This document shows positions 33,782 to 41,154 of a stretch of DNA of 64,000 nucleotides, piece by piece; the first letter of the stretch is position 1; each line of letters begins with the position of its first letter. The position numbers were made by a program, and so were the translations under genes. The DNA is from Neisseria subflava (GTDB taxonomy: Bacteria; Pseudomonadota; Gammaproteobacteria; Burkholderiales; Neisseriaceae). The stretch spans positions 124,001-188,000 of the forward strand of contig NZ_CP039887.1 in the NCBI RefSeq assembly GCF_005221305.1. The letters are read 5' to 3'. The notes under the pieces were generated by a model. The model did no database searches and had not been told where the DNA came from. It was given only the letters and a program-made list of their open reading frames with translations.

Positions 33782-34807
33782 ATGTCCACCCCGTTAACGC
33801 GCCGCCGTTTCCTTGCCATCGCCGCCACACTTGCCGCCGGCGTCGGCATTCCCTTTGCCATCAGCCGCAAAACCAATCAGCCGACTCATCCGACTAGCCC
33901 GAATCAAGAAGAGCAGCCAGTTATTTGGAGAGGCATTGCGTTGGGTTCGGGCGCGGAATTGCGCTTGTTCGGCGTTGAGCGCAAGCAGGCGGAAATACTG
34001 GTCAACAAAGTATTGGCGGAAGTTTCACGATTGGAAAAAATATTCAGCCTGTATCGGGACGACAGCCTGATCAGCCGTTTAAACCGAGAAGGCCGTCTGA
34101 AAAATCCGCCATCCGATTTTTTGCAGCTGCTCAGCATCAGCCGAGATATCCATCAGCTGACGCAGGGTGCATTTGATCCCAGCATTCAGCCATTGTGGAA
34201 TCTGTATGCCGACCATTTCAGGCGAAACCCCAAAACCGAAACGCTGCCATCCGAACGCAGTATCAAAGACACGCTCAAATTAGTGGATTTCAACAAAGTC
34301 GATTTTGATACCAAAGAAATCCGTTTTGCCCAAAAAGGCATGGGCTTGTCGCTCAACGGCATTGCGCAGGGTTATATCACTGACAAGGTTGTCGAATTGT
34401 TGAAGCAACAAGGCGTTACCCAGGCATTGATTGATATGGGGGAGATTTACGGCTTTGATAATGCCAACCAGCGCGAGTGGAATGTCAGCATTCGCAATCC
34501 CGACCAAGAAGACCAAATTCTGACCACCATTGCCATGAAAAACCAAGCCTTTGCCACATCGGGCGGCTATGGCACGGTAATGGACGAAGCTGGCAAATTT
34601 ACCCATCTTTTTGATCCGCGTACAGGCGGAAGCCAACCGCGTTATAAAAGCATGAGCGTCATGGCGGAGAGTGCGGCGGTTGCCGATGCCTTTTCTACAG
34701 CGTTCTCCATTATGGATGAGGCGGCCATCCGTACTGCGGCTCAAGTTAAAAAGGCACAGGTTTGGCTGGTAATGCCGAATAATGAATTGAAGAAGATTGG
34801 AAGTTGA
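33782..34807 (+). CDS. nosX: NosX, ApbE-type FAD:protein FMN transferase
   Basis: NosX attaches FMN covalently to the S/T-G-A-T-x-T motif of NosR. The 341-residue protein has a Tat-type signal TRRRFLAIAAT (~6-16). The ApbE fold carries LEKIFSLYRDDSLISRLN, GAFDPSIQPLW, the conserved GIAQGYITD and HLFDPRTG, and ends with a domain resembling AVADAFSTAF. A Thr-rich tail follows the signal. It completes nosRZDFYLX. Confidence 0.93.
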   Translation: MSTPLTRRRFLAIAATLAAGVGIPFAISRKTNQPTHPTSPNQEEQPVIWRGIALGSGAELRLFGVERKQAEILVNKVLAEVSRLEKIFSLYRDDSLISRLNREGRLKNPPSDFLQLLSISRDIHQLTQGAFDPSIQPLWNLYADHFRRNPKTETLPSERSIKDTLKLVDFNKVDFDTKEIRFAQKGMGLSLNGIAQGYITDKVVELLKQQGVTQALIDMGEIYGFDNANQREWNVSIRNPDQEDQILTTIAMKNQAFATSGGYGTVMDEAGKFTHLFDPRTGGSQPRYKSMSVMAESAAVADAFSTAFSIMDEAAIRTAAQVKKAQVWLVMPNNELKKIGS

Positions 34808-34885
34808 GGAGAAGGGCGGCCTTGCCTGCGATTTTGACTATGTGTATAGGGCAGGGAAGGCTTGATTGCTGAAAAAATGGAAGAT

Positions 34886-34918
34886 AAAAAAGAAGGGCTG
34901 CCCAAGGGGGCAACCCTG
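34886..34918 (-). terminator. minus-strand rho-independent terminator
   Basis: On the minus strand AGGGTTGCCC-CCTT-GGGCAGCCCT (10-bp stem, one G-U) is followed by TCTTTTTT. No minus-strand protein gene lies directly upstream, so it is likely the end of a non-coding RNA. Confidence 0.88.
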
Positions 34919-34965
34919 AAACTCTTGCAGCTGGGAGTAATTAGCAAGAGATTACGACACTTAAA
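34886..34965 (-). ncRNA. candidate small RNA, minus strand
   Basis: Directly before the terminator, a perfect 7-bp stem pairs CTCTTGC (34944-34950) with GCAAGAG (34922-34928), with a 15-nt loop holding ACTCCC, an anti-Shine-Dalgarno-like sequence. A spacer of four bases separates the two hairpins. This is the shape of an Hfq-type sRNA. The 5' end is not fixed (34965 is a guess), and the promoter could not be assigned. Confidence 0.5.
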
Positions 34966-35353
34966 ACAAAAATTCACTCATTTCAAAGCACGAAGCTTTA
35001 ATATCTAAGCAATACGGTATTTCGACCGCTCAAACCCCTTCGATACGGAGAAACACAACATACTATAGGAAAATCCGACAAAGTGGTTTGAAGTAATTCA
35101 GATGAACGGTCTGTAATGCAGATAACCGGATGTCTTTAGATGAACGGTATAATATCAGGATAAGCGGAACATTACTAGTGAATATTATAAAAAAGTAGAA
35201 TAATTCATTTAGTGATTGATTATATTGAATAAAAACATGATTCCTTATTGAACTTTTTTAAAACATATTGATTTGGTTTAAAAAGGGAATTGTGTAAGTA
35301 TTTGGCGTTAATCAAAAAACTTGTTTCAAGTTTTGGGAATAGATAATCAATAG

Positions 35354-35387
35354 AAAAAGGCCGTCTGAATGTTCAGACGGCCTTTTT
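35354..35387 (-). terminator. inverted DUS terminator of metQ
   Basis: AAAAAGGCCGTCTGAA/TTCAGACGGCCTTTTT, a 16-bp perfect palindrome stem with T-runs on both strands, 12 nt after the metQ stop. Confidence 0.9.
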
Positions 35388-35398
35388 CAAAAAGTTAC

Positions 35399-36310
35399 TT
35401 ATTTGGTTGCAGAAGCAGTAGAAGCAGCTTCGGCTTGAGCACCTGCAGCTGCGTTTTCACCCCATGCAGCAGGATATTTATAACCGGCAAAGCGTTTTTG
35501 TGAGTAGGCTTTGAACTCGTCAGAGTTGTAGGCTTCGGTTACATCTTTCAGCCATTGGCTATCTTTGTCGGCAGTGCGGACGGCAGACCAGTTAACGTAG
35601 GCAAAGCTTGGTTCTTGGAACAGGGCTTCAGTCAGTTTCATGCCGCTGCTCATGGCGTAGTTGCCGTTAACGACGGCAAAGTCAACGTCGGCACGGCTGC
35701 GTGGCAGTTGGGCGGCTTCAAGCTCTACGATTTGGATGTTTTTTGGATTTTCGGCAATATCGTTTTTAGAAGCAGTCAGCGGATCAACGTCGGCTTTCAG
35801 TTTAATCCAGCCCAATTCGTTCAACATAACCAATGCACGGGCAAAGTTAGATGGGTCGTTAGGTGCAGAAACGCTGGCACCGTCTTTCACTTCATCCAAA
35901 GATTTCAGTTTGCCAGGGTATAGGCCCAAAGGTGCGGTCGGTACTTGGAAGGCTTCAACGATGTCCAGTTTGTGTTCTTTCTTGAAGTCATCCAGATAAG
36001 GTTTGTGTTGGAAGATGTTGATGTCCAATTCGCCTTCAGCCAAAGCAAGGTTGGGGCGGACATAGTCGGTGAACTCGATCAGTTTGACTTTATAGCCTTT
36101 TTTCTCCAAAGCCGGTTGGATTTGGTCTTTTACCATATCGCCGAAGTCGCCGACGGTTGTACCGAAGACGATTTCTTTTTTCTCTGCGCCGTTGTCAGCA
36201 GAGGAAGCGGCAGAAGCAGCAGGCGCGCTGTCTTTTTGACCGCCGCAGGCAGCCAGTACGATGGCGAGCGCAGCGGCTGAAAGGGTTTTGAAGAATGTGT
36301 TGATTTGCAT
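35399..36310 (-). CDS. metQ: MetQ methionine-binding lipoprotein (GNA1946)
   Basis: The substrate-binding protein of the MetNIQ methionine importer, also a known surface antigen in meningococcus. The 303-residue precursor has a lipobox LAAC (Cys22), a Ser/Ala-rich linker, and the NlpA-type domain (EIVFGTTVGDFGDMVKDQ, ELDINIFQHKPYLDDF, DVDFAVVNGNYAM). An Ala-rich C-terminal tail (~285-303) extends past the domain. It is separated from metI by ~200 nt with a DUS hairpin, so it probably has its own promoter. Confidence 0.95.
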   Translation of the reverse strand: MQINTFFKTLSAAALAIVLAACGGQKDSAPAASAASSADNGAEKKEIVFGTTVGDFGDMVKDQIQPALEKKGYKVKLIEFTDYVRPNLALAEGELDINIFQHKPYLDDFKKEHKLDIVEAFQVPTAPLGLYPGKLKSLDEVKDGASVSAPNDPSNFARALVMLNELGWIKLKADVDPLTASKNDIAENPKNIQIVELEAAQLPRSRADVDFAVVNGNYAMSSGMKLTEALFQEPSFAYVNWSAVRTADKDSQWLKDVTEAYNSDEFKAYSQKRFAGYKYPAAWGENAAAGAQAEAASTASATK

Positions 36311-36466
36311 ATTTTGCTCCTGATGGATGATAAAGCGGTTTCAGACGGCCTCAAGCTGCCGCCGTCAAAATAAAGAGGGATTGTAAATCTATTTTGGAAA
36401 TATGAGGATGTTTTTTGTAAACTTATTTGGAATATATATATCCTAATATGTTCTAAATAGATAACA

Positions 36467-36504
36467 GGCCGTCTGAAAAATAGTAAGTCCATTTCAGACG
36501 GCCT
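36467..36504 (-). terminator. inverted DUS hairpin between metI and metQ
   Basis: AGGCCGTCTGAAA...TTTCAGACGGCCT directly after the metI stop. It separates metNI from metQ. Confidence 0.7.
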
Positions 36505-36511
36505 GGTTTGT

Positions 36512-37198
36512 TTAACGTTTATCCAGTTTGCGTGCCAATCTGTTGCCGATACCTTGAATCAGGATAACGAGTAAAACCAGGATGGCGACGATGAAGATGA
36601 TGACTTCCATTTGATAGCGGTAGTAGCCGTAACGGATGGCAAGGTCGCCCAAACCGCCGCCGCCAATCATACCTGCTGCCGCGCTGTACGACAGAAGGCC
36701 GATAGCCAGTACGGTAATGCTGGAAACCATACCTGCACGCGCCTCATTTAAAAGCACTTTACAGATGATGCTCATGGTCGAAGCACCCATTGCGGAGGCC
36801 GCTTCAATCACGCCTCTGGGCACTTCGCGCAGGTTTTGCTCGACCAGACGGGCGAAGTAGAACAGGCCGGATACGCTCAATACCAATGAGGCGGCAACCG
36901 GGCCGATGGTCGTGCCGATGATGGCGCGTGTAACAGGAATCATGGCAATCATCAGGATGACGAAAGGGAATGCGCGCATCAGGTTGACTAGATTGTCCAA
37001 AAATAAATTCAGCTGTTTATTATAGTGCAACTGATGACTTGATGTCACAAACAGCAATACGCCCAAAATCGTACCGAAGATAACGGCGAAAGTAGTCGAT
37101 AGACCGACCATAATAAAGGTTTCGCCCAAGGCTTGGATAATTTCGCCCTTCATGCTGACGATGGTCTCAACAGCACTTTCAAATGTCAAATTTGCCAT
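36512..37198 (-). CDS. metI: MetI methionine ABC permease
   Basis: Membrane subunit of MetNIQ. The 228-residue protein has five TM helices and the EAA loop around EAASAMGASTMSIICKVLLNEARAGMVS, typical of MetI. It starts just after metN on the same strand and both are expressed with corC and ybeY upstream. Confidence 0.95.
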   Translation of the reverse strand: MANLTFESAVETIVSMKGEIIQALGETFIMVGLSTTFAVIFGTILGVLLFVTSSHQLHYNKQLNLFLDNLVNLMRAFPFVILMIAMIPVTRAIIGTTIGPVAASLVLSVSGLFYFARLVEQNLREVPRGVIEAASAMGASTMSIICKVLLNEARAGMVSSITVLAIGLLSYSAAAGMIGGGGLGDLAIRYGYYRYQMEVIIFIVAILVLLVILIQGIGNRLARKLDKR

Positions 37199-37199
37199 A

Positions 37200-37937
37200 T
37201 TAGTCCTCTTGAATCAGCTCTTGCCCGATTTCGGATTGGGCATGGATTTGGTTGCCGTGTACTTCAACGATTTCCAACAGACGGCCTTTGTCTAAGAGGG
37301 CGGCACGGTCGCACAGGCGGCGGATAACGCTCATTTCGTGGGTAACGATGACGATGGTTACGTTGAAACGTCGGTTGATGTCTTCCAAACACTTCAAAAC
37401 GCTGCGCGTAGTGGCGGGGTCGAGGGCGGAAGTGGGTTCGTCGGCGAGGATGACTTGAGGTTGCGGCGCCAGCGCGCGGGCAATGCCGACACGTTGTTTT
37501 TGACCGCCGGAAAGTTGGGACGGGTAATGGTTGGCACGGTCTTGCAAGTCGACGATTTTCAAACATTCTTCAACACGCGCTTGGATTTTTTTAGACGGCC
37601 ATTTGGCAATTTTTAAAGGAAAAGCGACGTTTTCGGCAACGGTACGGTTGCTCAATAGGTTGAACTGTTGGAACACCATGCCGATGTTTTGTCGGGCGTG
37701 GCGCAGTTGCGTGGCGTTGAGCGCGGTCAGTTCTTGGCCACACACGCTGACGGTACCTGTATCCGGACGTTCCAATAAGTTAATCAGACGCAACAAGGTG
37801 GATTTGCCTGCACCGGAGTAGCCCATCAGGCCAAAGATTTCACCCTGTTTGATTTCGAGGCTGGTCGGCTCGACGGCGACAAAGTCTTTTTTGTCGCGCG
37901 TTTGATAGTGTTTGGAAACGTGATCCAGAATAATCAT
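37200..37937 (-). CDS. metN: MetN methionine ABC ATPase (without regulatory NIL domain)
   Basis: ATPase of MetNIQ. The 245-residue protein has Walker A GYSGAGKST at ~38-46, signature LSGGQKQRVGIARAL, Walker B VILADEPTSALD and the switch His in VTHEM. It ends right after the ABC domain. The C-terminal ~100-residue NIL/ACT-type domain that gives methionine feedback in E. coli MetN is absent, as reported for meningococcal MetN. The ATG overlaps the corC stop by 4 nt. Confidence 0.95.
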   Translation of the reverse strand: MIILDHVSKHYQTRDKKDFVAVEPTSLEIKQGEIFGLMGYSGAGKSTLLRLINLLERPDTGTVSVCGQELTALNATQLRHARQNIGMVFQQFNLLSNRTVAENVAFPLKIAKWPSKKIQARVEECLKIVDLQDRANHYPSQLSGGQKQRVGIARALAPQPQVILADEPTSALDPATTRSVLKCLEDINRRFNVTIVIVTHEMSVIRRLCDRAALLDKGRLLEIVEVHGNQIHAQSEIGQELIQED

Positions 37938-38776
37938 GGTTTATCCGTGTTTTCTTTAATTCGTGTGGCCATCAGGGTGTGCAGACGGCGGTTGTCGGCG
38001 CGTGCAACAGTAAATTGCAGGCTGCCGATGATGACTTTTTCGCCGCGTACGGGCAGATGCCCCAACTCTTGAATGACCAGGCCGCCGATGGTGTCGGCTT
38101 CTTCGCTGCTGTATTCCGTACCGAAGAAGGTGTTGATGTCTTCGATTTCGGTAGCCGCGTGGATGCGCCAGCGTTCGGAAGAAACGGCATGGATGTTGTC
38201 GGCGCTGTCGTCTTCGTCAAACTCGTCTTCGATTTCGCCGACGATTTGCTCGATGATGTCTTCAAAGGTGACCAAGCCGGATGTGCCGCCGTATTCGTCG
38301 ATGACAATCGCCATGTGGTTACGCTGTTCGCGGAACTCTTTTAAAAGGGCGGTCAAAGATTTGCCTTCGGGAACGAAAACGGCAGGGCGCAAGACGGATT
38401 GCAAGTGGAACTGCTCGGGGTTGAACATATATTTGAGTAGGTCTTTGGCGTGCAAAATACCCAAAACTTCGTCTTTGTCTTCGCCGATGACGGGGAAGCG
38501 TGAATGGGTGGTTTCGATGACGTAGGCCGTGATGCGCTCGATGCTGTCGTTCTCTTTCAATACGTTCATGCGGCTGCGCGTAATCATCGCATCGCGCACT
38601 TCCAGCTCGGCGAAGTCCAATACTTTTTCCAGCCGGGTCAGTGTGTCGGCGTCAAAAACTTCCTGCTCGTGTGCTTGGCGCAACAGGGTCAATACGTCTT
38701 CGGCGGAGTCGGGCTCGCCGGCAAGTCGGGAGATTAGGCGTTCGAAAAATTTGGGCTTCGACTGCGTACCGTCCAT
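37934..38776 (-). CDS. corC: CorC/HlyC family CBS-domain protein
   Basis: The 280-residue cytoplasmic protein has two CBS domains (~65-190: DAMITRSRMNVLKEN, then MAIVIDEYGGTSGLVTFEDIIEQIVGEI) and a C-terminal CorC_HlyC domain (GGLVIQELGHLPVRGEKV). E. coli CorC is linked to Mg/Co efflux. It follows ybeY by 1 nt and overlaps metN. In enterobacteria ybeY and corC are next to lnt; here lnt is 12 kb away and metN takes that place. Confidence 0.93.
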   Translation of the reverse strand: MDGTQSKPKFFERLISRLAGEPDSAEDVLTLLRQAHEQEVFDADTLTRLEKVLDFAELEVRDAMITRSRMNVLKENDSIERITAYVIETTHSRFPVIGEDKDEVLGILHAKDLLKYMFNPEQFHLQSVLRPAVFVPEGKSLTALLKEFREQRNHMAIVIDEYGGTSGLVTFEDIIEQIVGEIEDEFDEDDSADNIHAVSSERWRIHAATEIEDINTFFGTEYSSEEADTIGGLVIQELGHLPVRGEKVIIGSLQFTVARADNRRLHTLMATRIKENTDKP

Positions 38777-38777
38777 T

Positions 38778-39293
38778 TTAATATTCGTCCTCTTGGTAGG
38801 GGTTGGGGAAGCCTGCCGCCAGCATCAGGCGGATTTCTTCGGCTTCCATTATTTCGGCTTCATCGTCTTCGATGTGGTCGTAGCCCATCAGGTGTAAAGT
38901 ACCGTGTATGGTCAGGTGGGCAAAATGCTGCTCGGGTGTTTTGCCTTGTTCGGCGGCTTCTTTCAAAACCACTTGCGGACAAATCACCAAATCGCCATAC
39001 AGGCCGTCTGAAAACTGGTCGGGCAGGATTTCGCCTTCGTTGAGCGCGAAACTCAAGACATTGGTGGCGTAATCTTTGCCGCGGTAGTCGCGGTTGTAAG
39101 CGCGGGCTTCTTCTTCGTCCAGAAGAATCAGGCTGATGTCTGCGCGGCGGTATTCGTTTTTTAAGGCAGACCACGTCCAGCGGTAAAAATCGCGTTCGCT
39201 CGGAAGGTTGGCGGCGGAAGAGGCGTTTTCAAAGTTTAGATGAAAACGTTGCCGCTGTAAGGATAAAAAAGGATATTGTTTGGCGCGTTTCAT
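38778..39293 (-). CDS. ybeY: endoribonuclease YbeY
   Basis: A zinc endoribonuclease for 16S rRNA 3'-end maturation and ribosome quality control. The 171-residue protein has the metal motif HLTIHGTLHLMGYDH (three His) and the conserved Arg region FYRWTWSALKNEYRRAD. A DUS inside the gene (~39001) encodes SDGL. It heads a ybeY-corC-metN-metI unit. Confidence 0.95.
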   Translation of the reverse strand: MKRAKQYPFLSLQRQRFHLNFENASSAANLPSERDFYRWTWSALKNEYRRADISLILLDEEEARAYNRDYRGKDYATNVLSFALNEGEILPDQFSDGLYGDLVICPQVVLKEAAEQGKTPEQHFAHLTIHGTLHLMGYDHIEDDEAEIMEAEEIRLMLAAGFPNPYQEDEY

Positions 39294-39343
39294 GTTGTCC
39301 GGAAAATTGGGTTTTTAGGCGTAAATATAACATATTCACCCTC

Positions 39344-39355
39344 ATGCTGTCTGAA
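39344..39355 (+). repeat. degenerate DUS at the left edge of the foreign segment
   Basis: ATGCTGTCTGAA, one mismatch from ATGCCGTCTGAA, 17 nt before the adk fragment. It may mark the recombination edge. Confidence 0.6.
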
Positions 39356-39371
39356 AAACCGCCCAAAAAAA

Positions 39372-39509
39372 GTGTATCACAACACCACCAAACCATTAGT
39401 GGATTACTACCAAGCAGAAGCCAAAGCGGGCAACACCCAATATTTCCGCTTAGACGGCACGCAAAAAGTAGAAGATGTCAGCAAAGCATTAGATAAAATC
39501 TTAGCATAA
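39372..39509 (+). pseudogene. adk: C-terminal fragment of adenylate kinase, foreign type
   Basis: 45 codons and a stop (VYHNTTKPLVDYYQAEAKAG, then NTQYFRLDGTQKVEDVSKAL) match the last part of adenylate kinase. The sequence is closer to the Haemophilus-type Adk C-terminus I recall than to the neisserial one, which reads TEVLVDFYSKLEGE in that region. There is no ATP-binding part, lid or start, so it is a remnant. It carries its own terminator (39524-39556). It lies next to the adhesin gene and marks the left edge of a probable transferred segment. Confidence 0.75.
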
Positions 39510-39523
39510 TTCCTCATCGCAAC

Positions 39524-39556
39524 AAAAAAGCCATTCTATTTCAGAATGGCTTTTTT
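39524..39556. terminator. bidirectional terminator between adk fragment and adhesin
   Basis: A 14-bp perfect stem AAAAAAGCCATTCT / AGAATGGCTTTTTT with loop ATTTC. It serves the adk tail (plus) and the adhesin (minus) and is unlike the DUS terminators of the rest of the window. Confidence 0.92.
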
Positions 39557-39590
39557 ATTATGCTCCGATTAACTCGGGATTAACGGTTTA

Positions 39591-40898
39591 TTACCATTGG
39601 TAAAACGCACCGGCACCCACACCGTAGTTACCACGACTGTTGGTAGAAACGCTGGCTTTAAACACCCAGTTTTCATTAGGGGTAACACCGGACACACCAA
39701 GAGAAACCGCAGATTGACCACCATAGAAACCGGTACCCACGCCCACACCGATAGCACCGGCTTTGGTGGATTGAGGAACAGAAGCGTGAGCAATCGCACT
39801 CGCAACACCGCCTCTCAAGTCTTTATTTAAGAGGTTTACATTGCCACGCAATTCATTGATGGAATCGTTATTATCCGCTAATTGAGTGTTAATCGCCGCA
39901 ATATTATTCGCGTTAGTCTGAATGTTAGCTGTATTAGTCGCAATATTACCCGTGTTAGTCGCAATATTACCCGTGTTAGTCGCAATATTACCCGTGTTAG
40001 TCGCAATATTACCCGTGTTAGTCGCAATATTAGCTGTATTAGTCGCAATATTACCCGTGTTAGTTGCAATATTGGTTTTGTTGGTTGCGATATCGGCTTT
40101 ATTAGTTGCAATATCGGTTTTGTTTTTCTCAACTTTACCGTCTAAAGATTTCAATTGAGCCACGTTCACTGCATCAGTATCTTTTGTACCCGCAGCAACG
40201 CTGGTAATTTGACGGGTGATATTGTTGTCAACGTCACCAACAGAAACCGCAGCATGTGAAGCTTTCCAAGCTGCACTTGTCTCAGTTGTAGCAGCTTGAG
40301 TTGACGGATCATATCCTACAGCCTCTTTATTAACAGTCGCTTTAGAATATGAACCTAATGCAACGCCATTTTCTACATCAGCACCTGAATATGCACCGAC
40401 AGATACAGTAAAATTTTTAGTTGCTCCAGTACCCGCTGTAGATGCCAAACCAATACCTACAGCCCCTACGCCTGTAGCTTTAGCATTTGAACCTACAGCA
40501 ACAGAATAAGCGCCTGTTGCTTGGGTGGATACCCCAACAGCAGTTGTAGCTAGCCCTGTAGCATTAGCTTGATTACCAAGAGCCGAAGCATAATCTCCAT
40601 TAGAACTAGCTCCATAACCGAGTGAGGTAGCACCTTTGCCTTTTGCAACCGTGTCAACACCTACTGAAGTAGCTCCACCAACTGAAACATCAGTATTATT
40701 TTCATTAGCTCTAGCATTGAGGCCAACAGCAATATCTTTTGAGAGACCTGTCTTAGCCGCTTCAGTTCCAGGACTAGAACTAATAAAAACATCTGCTGCA
40801 TTAGCAAGCGTAGAAACACCCAATGCAGAAAGAAGTACGACCGCTGCCGTAGATAATTTCATGCTTGTATTTTTATTTAACTTACTTACATTTTTCAT
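39591..40898 (-). CDS. small trimeric autotransporter adhesin (YadA/Hia-like)
   Basis: An outer-membrane trimeric adhesin. The start is taken at MKNVSKLNKN (435 residues); an ATG 12 codons further on or one 4 codons upstream are alternatives, with no clear ribosome site for any. An extended signal (~1-35, ending LANA) is followed by a YadA-type head of SVAxG repeats (ASALGNQANATG, TAVGVSTQATG, SVAVGSNAKATG) and a neck (ITSVAAGTKDTDAVNVAQL). A coiled-coil stalk of ~11 heptads (NTGNIAT type) leads to a 4-strand membrane anchor ending FYQW. No DUS lies within it. The terminator, the lack of DUS and the adjacent adk tail suggest transfer. The receptor is unknown. Confidence 0.9.
   Translation of the reverse strand: MKNVSKLNKNTSMKLSTAAVVLLSALGVSTLANAADVFISSSPGTEAAKTGLSKDIAVGLNARANENNTDVSVGGATSVGVDTVAKGKGATSLGYGASSNGDYASALGNQANATGLATTAVGVSTQATGAYSVAVGSNAKATGVGAVGIGLASTAGTGATKNFTVSVGAYSGADVENGVALGSYSKATVNKEAVGYDPSTQAATTETSAAWKASHAAVSVGDVDNNITRQITSVAAGTKDTDAVNVAQLKSLDGKVEKNKTDIATNKADIATNKTNIATNTGNIATNTANIATNTGNIATNTGNIATNTGNIATNTGNIATNTANIQTNANNIAAINTQLADNNDSINELRGNVNLLNKDLRGGVASAIAHASVPQSTKAGAIGVGVGTGFYGGQSAVSLGVSGVTPNENWVFKASVSTNSRGNYGVGAGAFYQW
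39913..40122 (-). repeat. 21-bp tandem repeats encoding the adhesin stalk
   Basis: About ten copies of a 21-bp unit. The unit TTAGTCGCAATATTACCCGTG is identical at 39934-40017 (four copies) and again at 40039-40059, with variant copies around them. Each copy encodes one heptad (NTGNIAT). Copy-number change would stay in frame and alter stalk length. Confidence 0.9.
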
Positions 40899-40930
40899 AA
40901 TAGGTACCATAAAGTTAAAAAATAGACTAG

Positions 40931-40946
40931 TTATCATCAATGATAA
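40931..40946. promoter_or_regulatory. operator-like palindrome upstream of the adhesin
   Basis: TTATCAT-CA-ATGATAA, two perfect 7-bp arms, ~33 nt upstream of the adhesin ATG and in its probable promoter region. It resembles the AT-rich half-sites of Fur or MarR-type operators, but the regulator is unknown. Confidence 0.45.
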
Positions 40947-41154
40947 GAAATACACCCTTGCACTTCGCTTAAGATTTTAGCATAAAAATTAAACTTTTTT
41001 ACTCCATTTGATATTTTATGCATATTAAATTTATGCTTCTCATTGCAATTAAAAGAAGTAAAAATGGCACAAAAAGAAGACAGTCTTTTCAATAGCGCTC
41101 ATTTTCAGAATTATGATAGACTTCATGCCGTTTTCCATCTTTCAGGCAACCATT

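Larger units (their letters stand above)
34808..35398. other. 591-nt intergenic region between nosX and metQ
   Basis: No protein gene. It contains an imperfect 11-bp hairpin after nosX (34819-34829 with 34851-34861, one mismatch), the candidate minus-strand sRNA (34886-34965), ~350 nt of AT-rich sequence, and the DUS terminator of metQ (35354-35387). A small minus-strand reading frame over 34741-34977 reads through the terminator hairpin and is not considered real. Confidence 0.7.

Noticed and set aside
34741..34977. 78-residue minus-strand frame after nosX
   Set aside because: It runs through a strong terminator stem, and lies partly inside nosX; no family recognised.
35128..35190. Possible promoter or AT-rich repeats in the nosX-metQ gap
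   Set aside because: TATAAT-like hexamers occur on both strands but none has a convincing -35 or fixed distance to the candidate sRNA or metQ, so no promoter is called.
39934..40059. Regular 21-bp repeats resembling a CRISPR array
   Set aside because: Units are directly adjacent with no spacers and encode a heptad coiled coil.
39878..40158. Long repetitive open frames on both strands (VLVAILP-like and RVSRNIT-like proteins)
   Set aside because: They are shadows of the 21-bp repeats in the adhesin stalk; a repeat of a multiple of three opens several frames. The adhesin frame alone gives a coherent signal peptide, head, neck and anchor.
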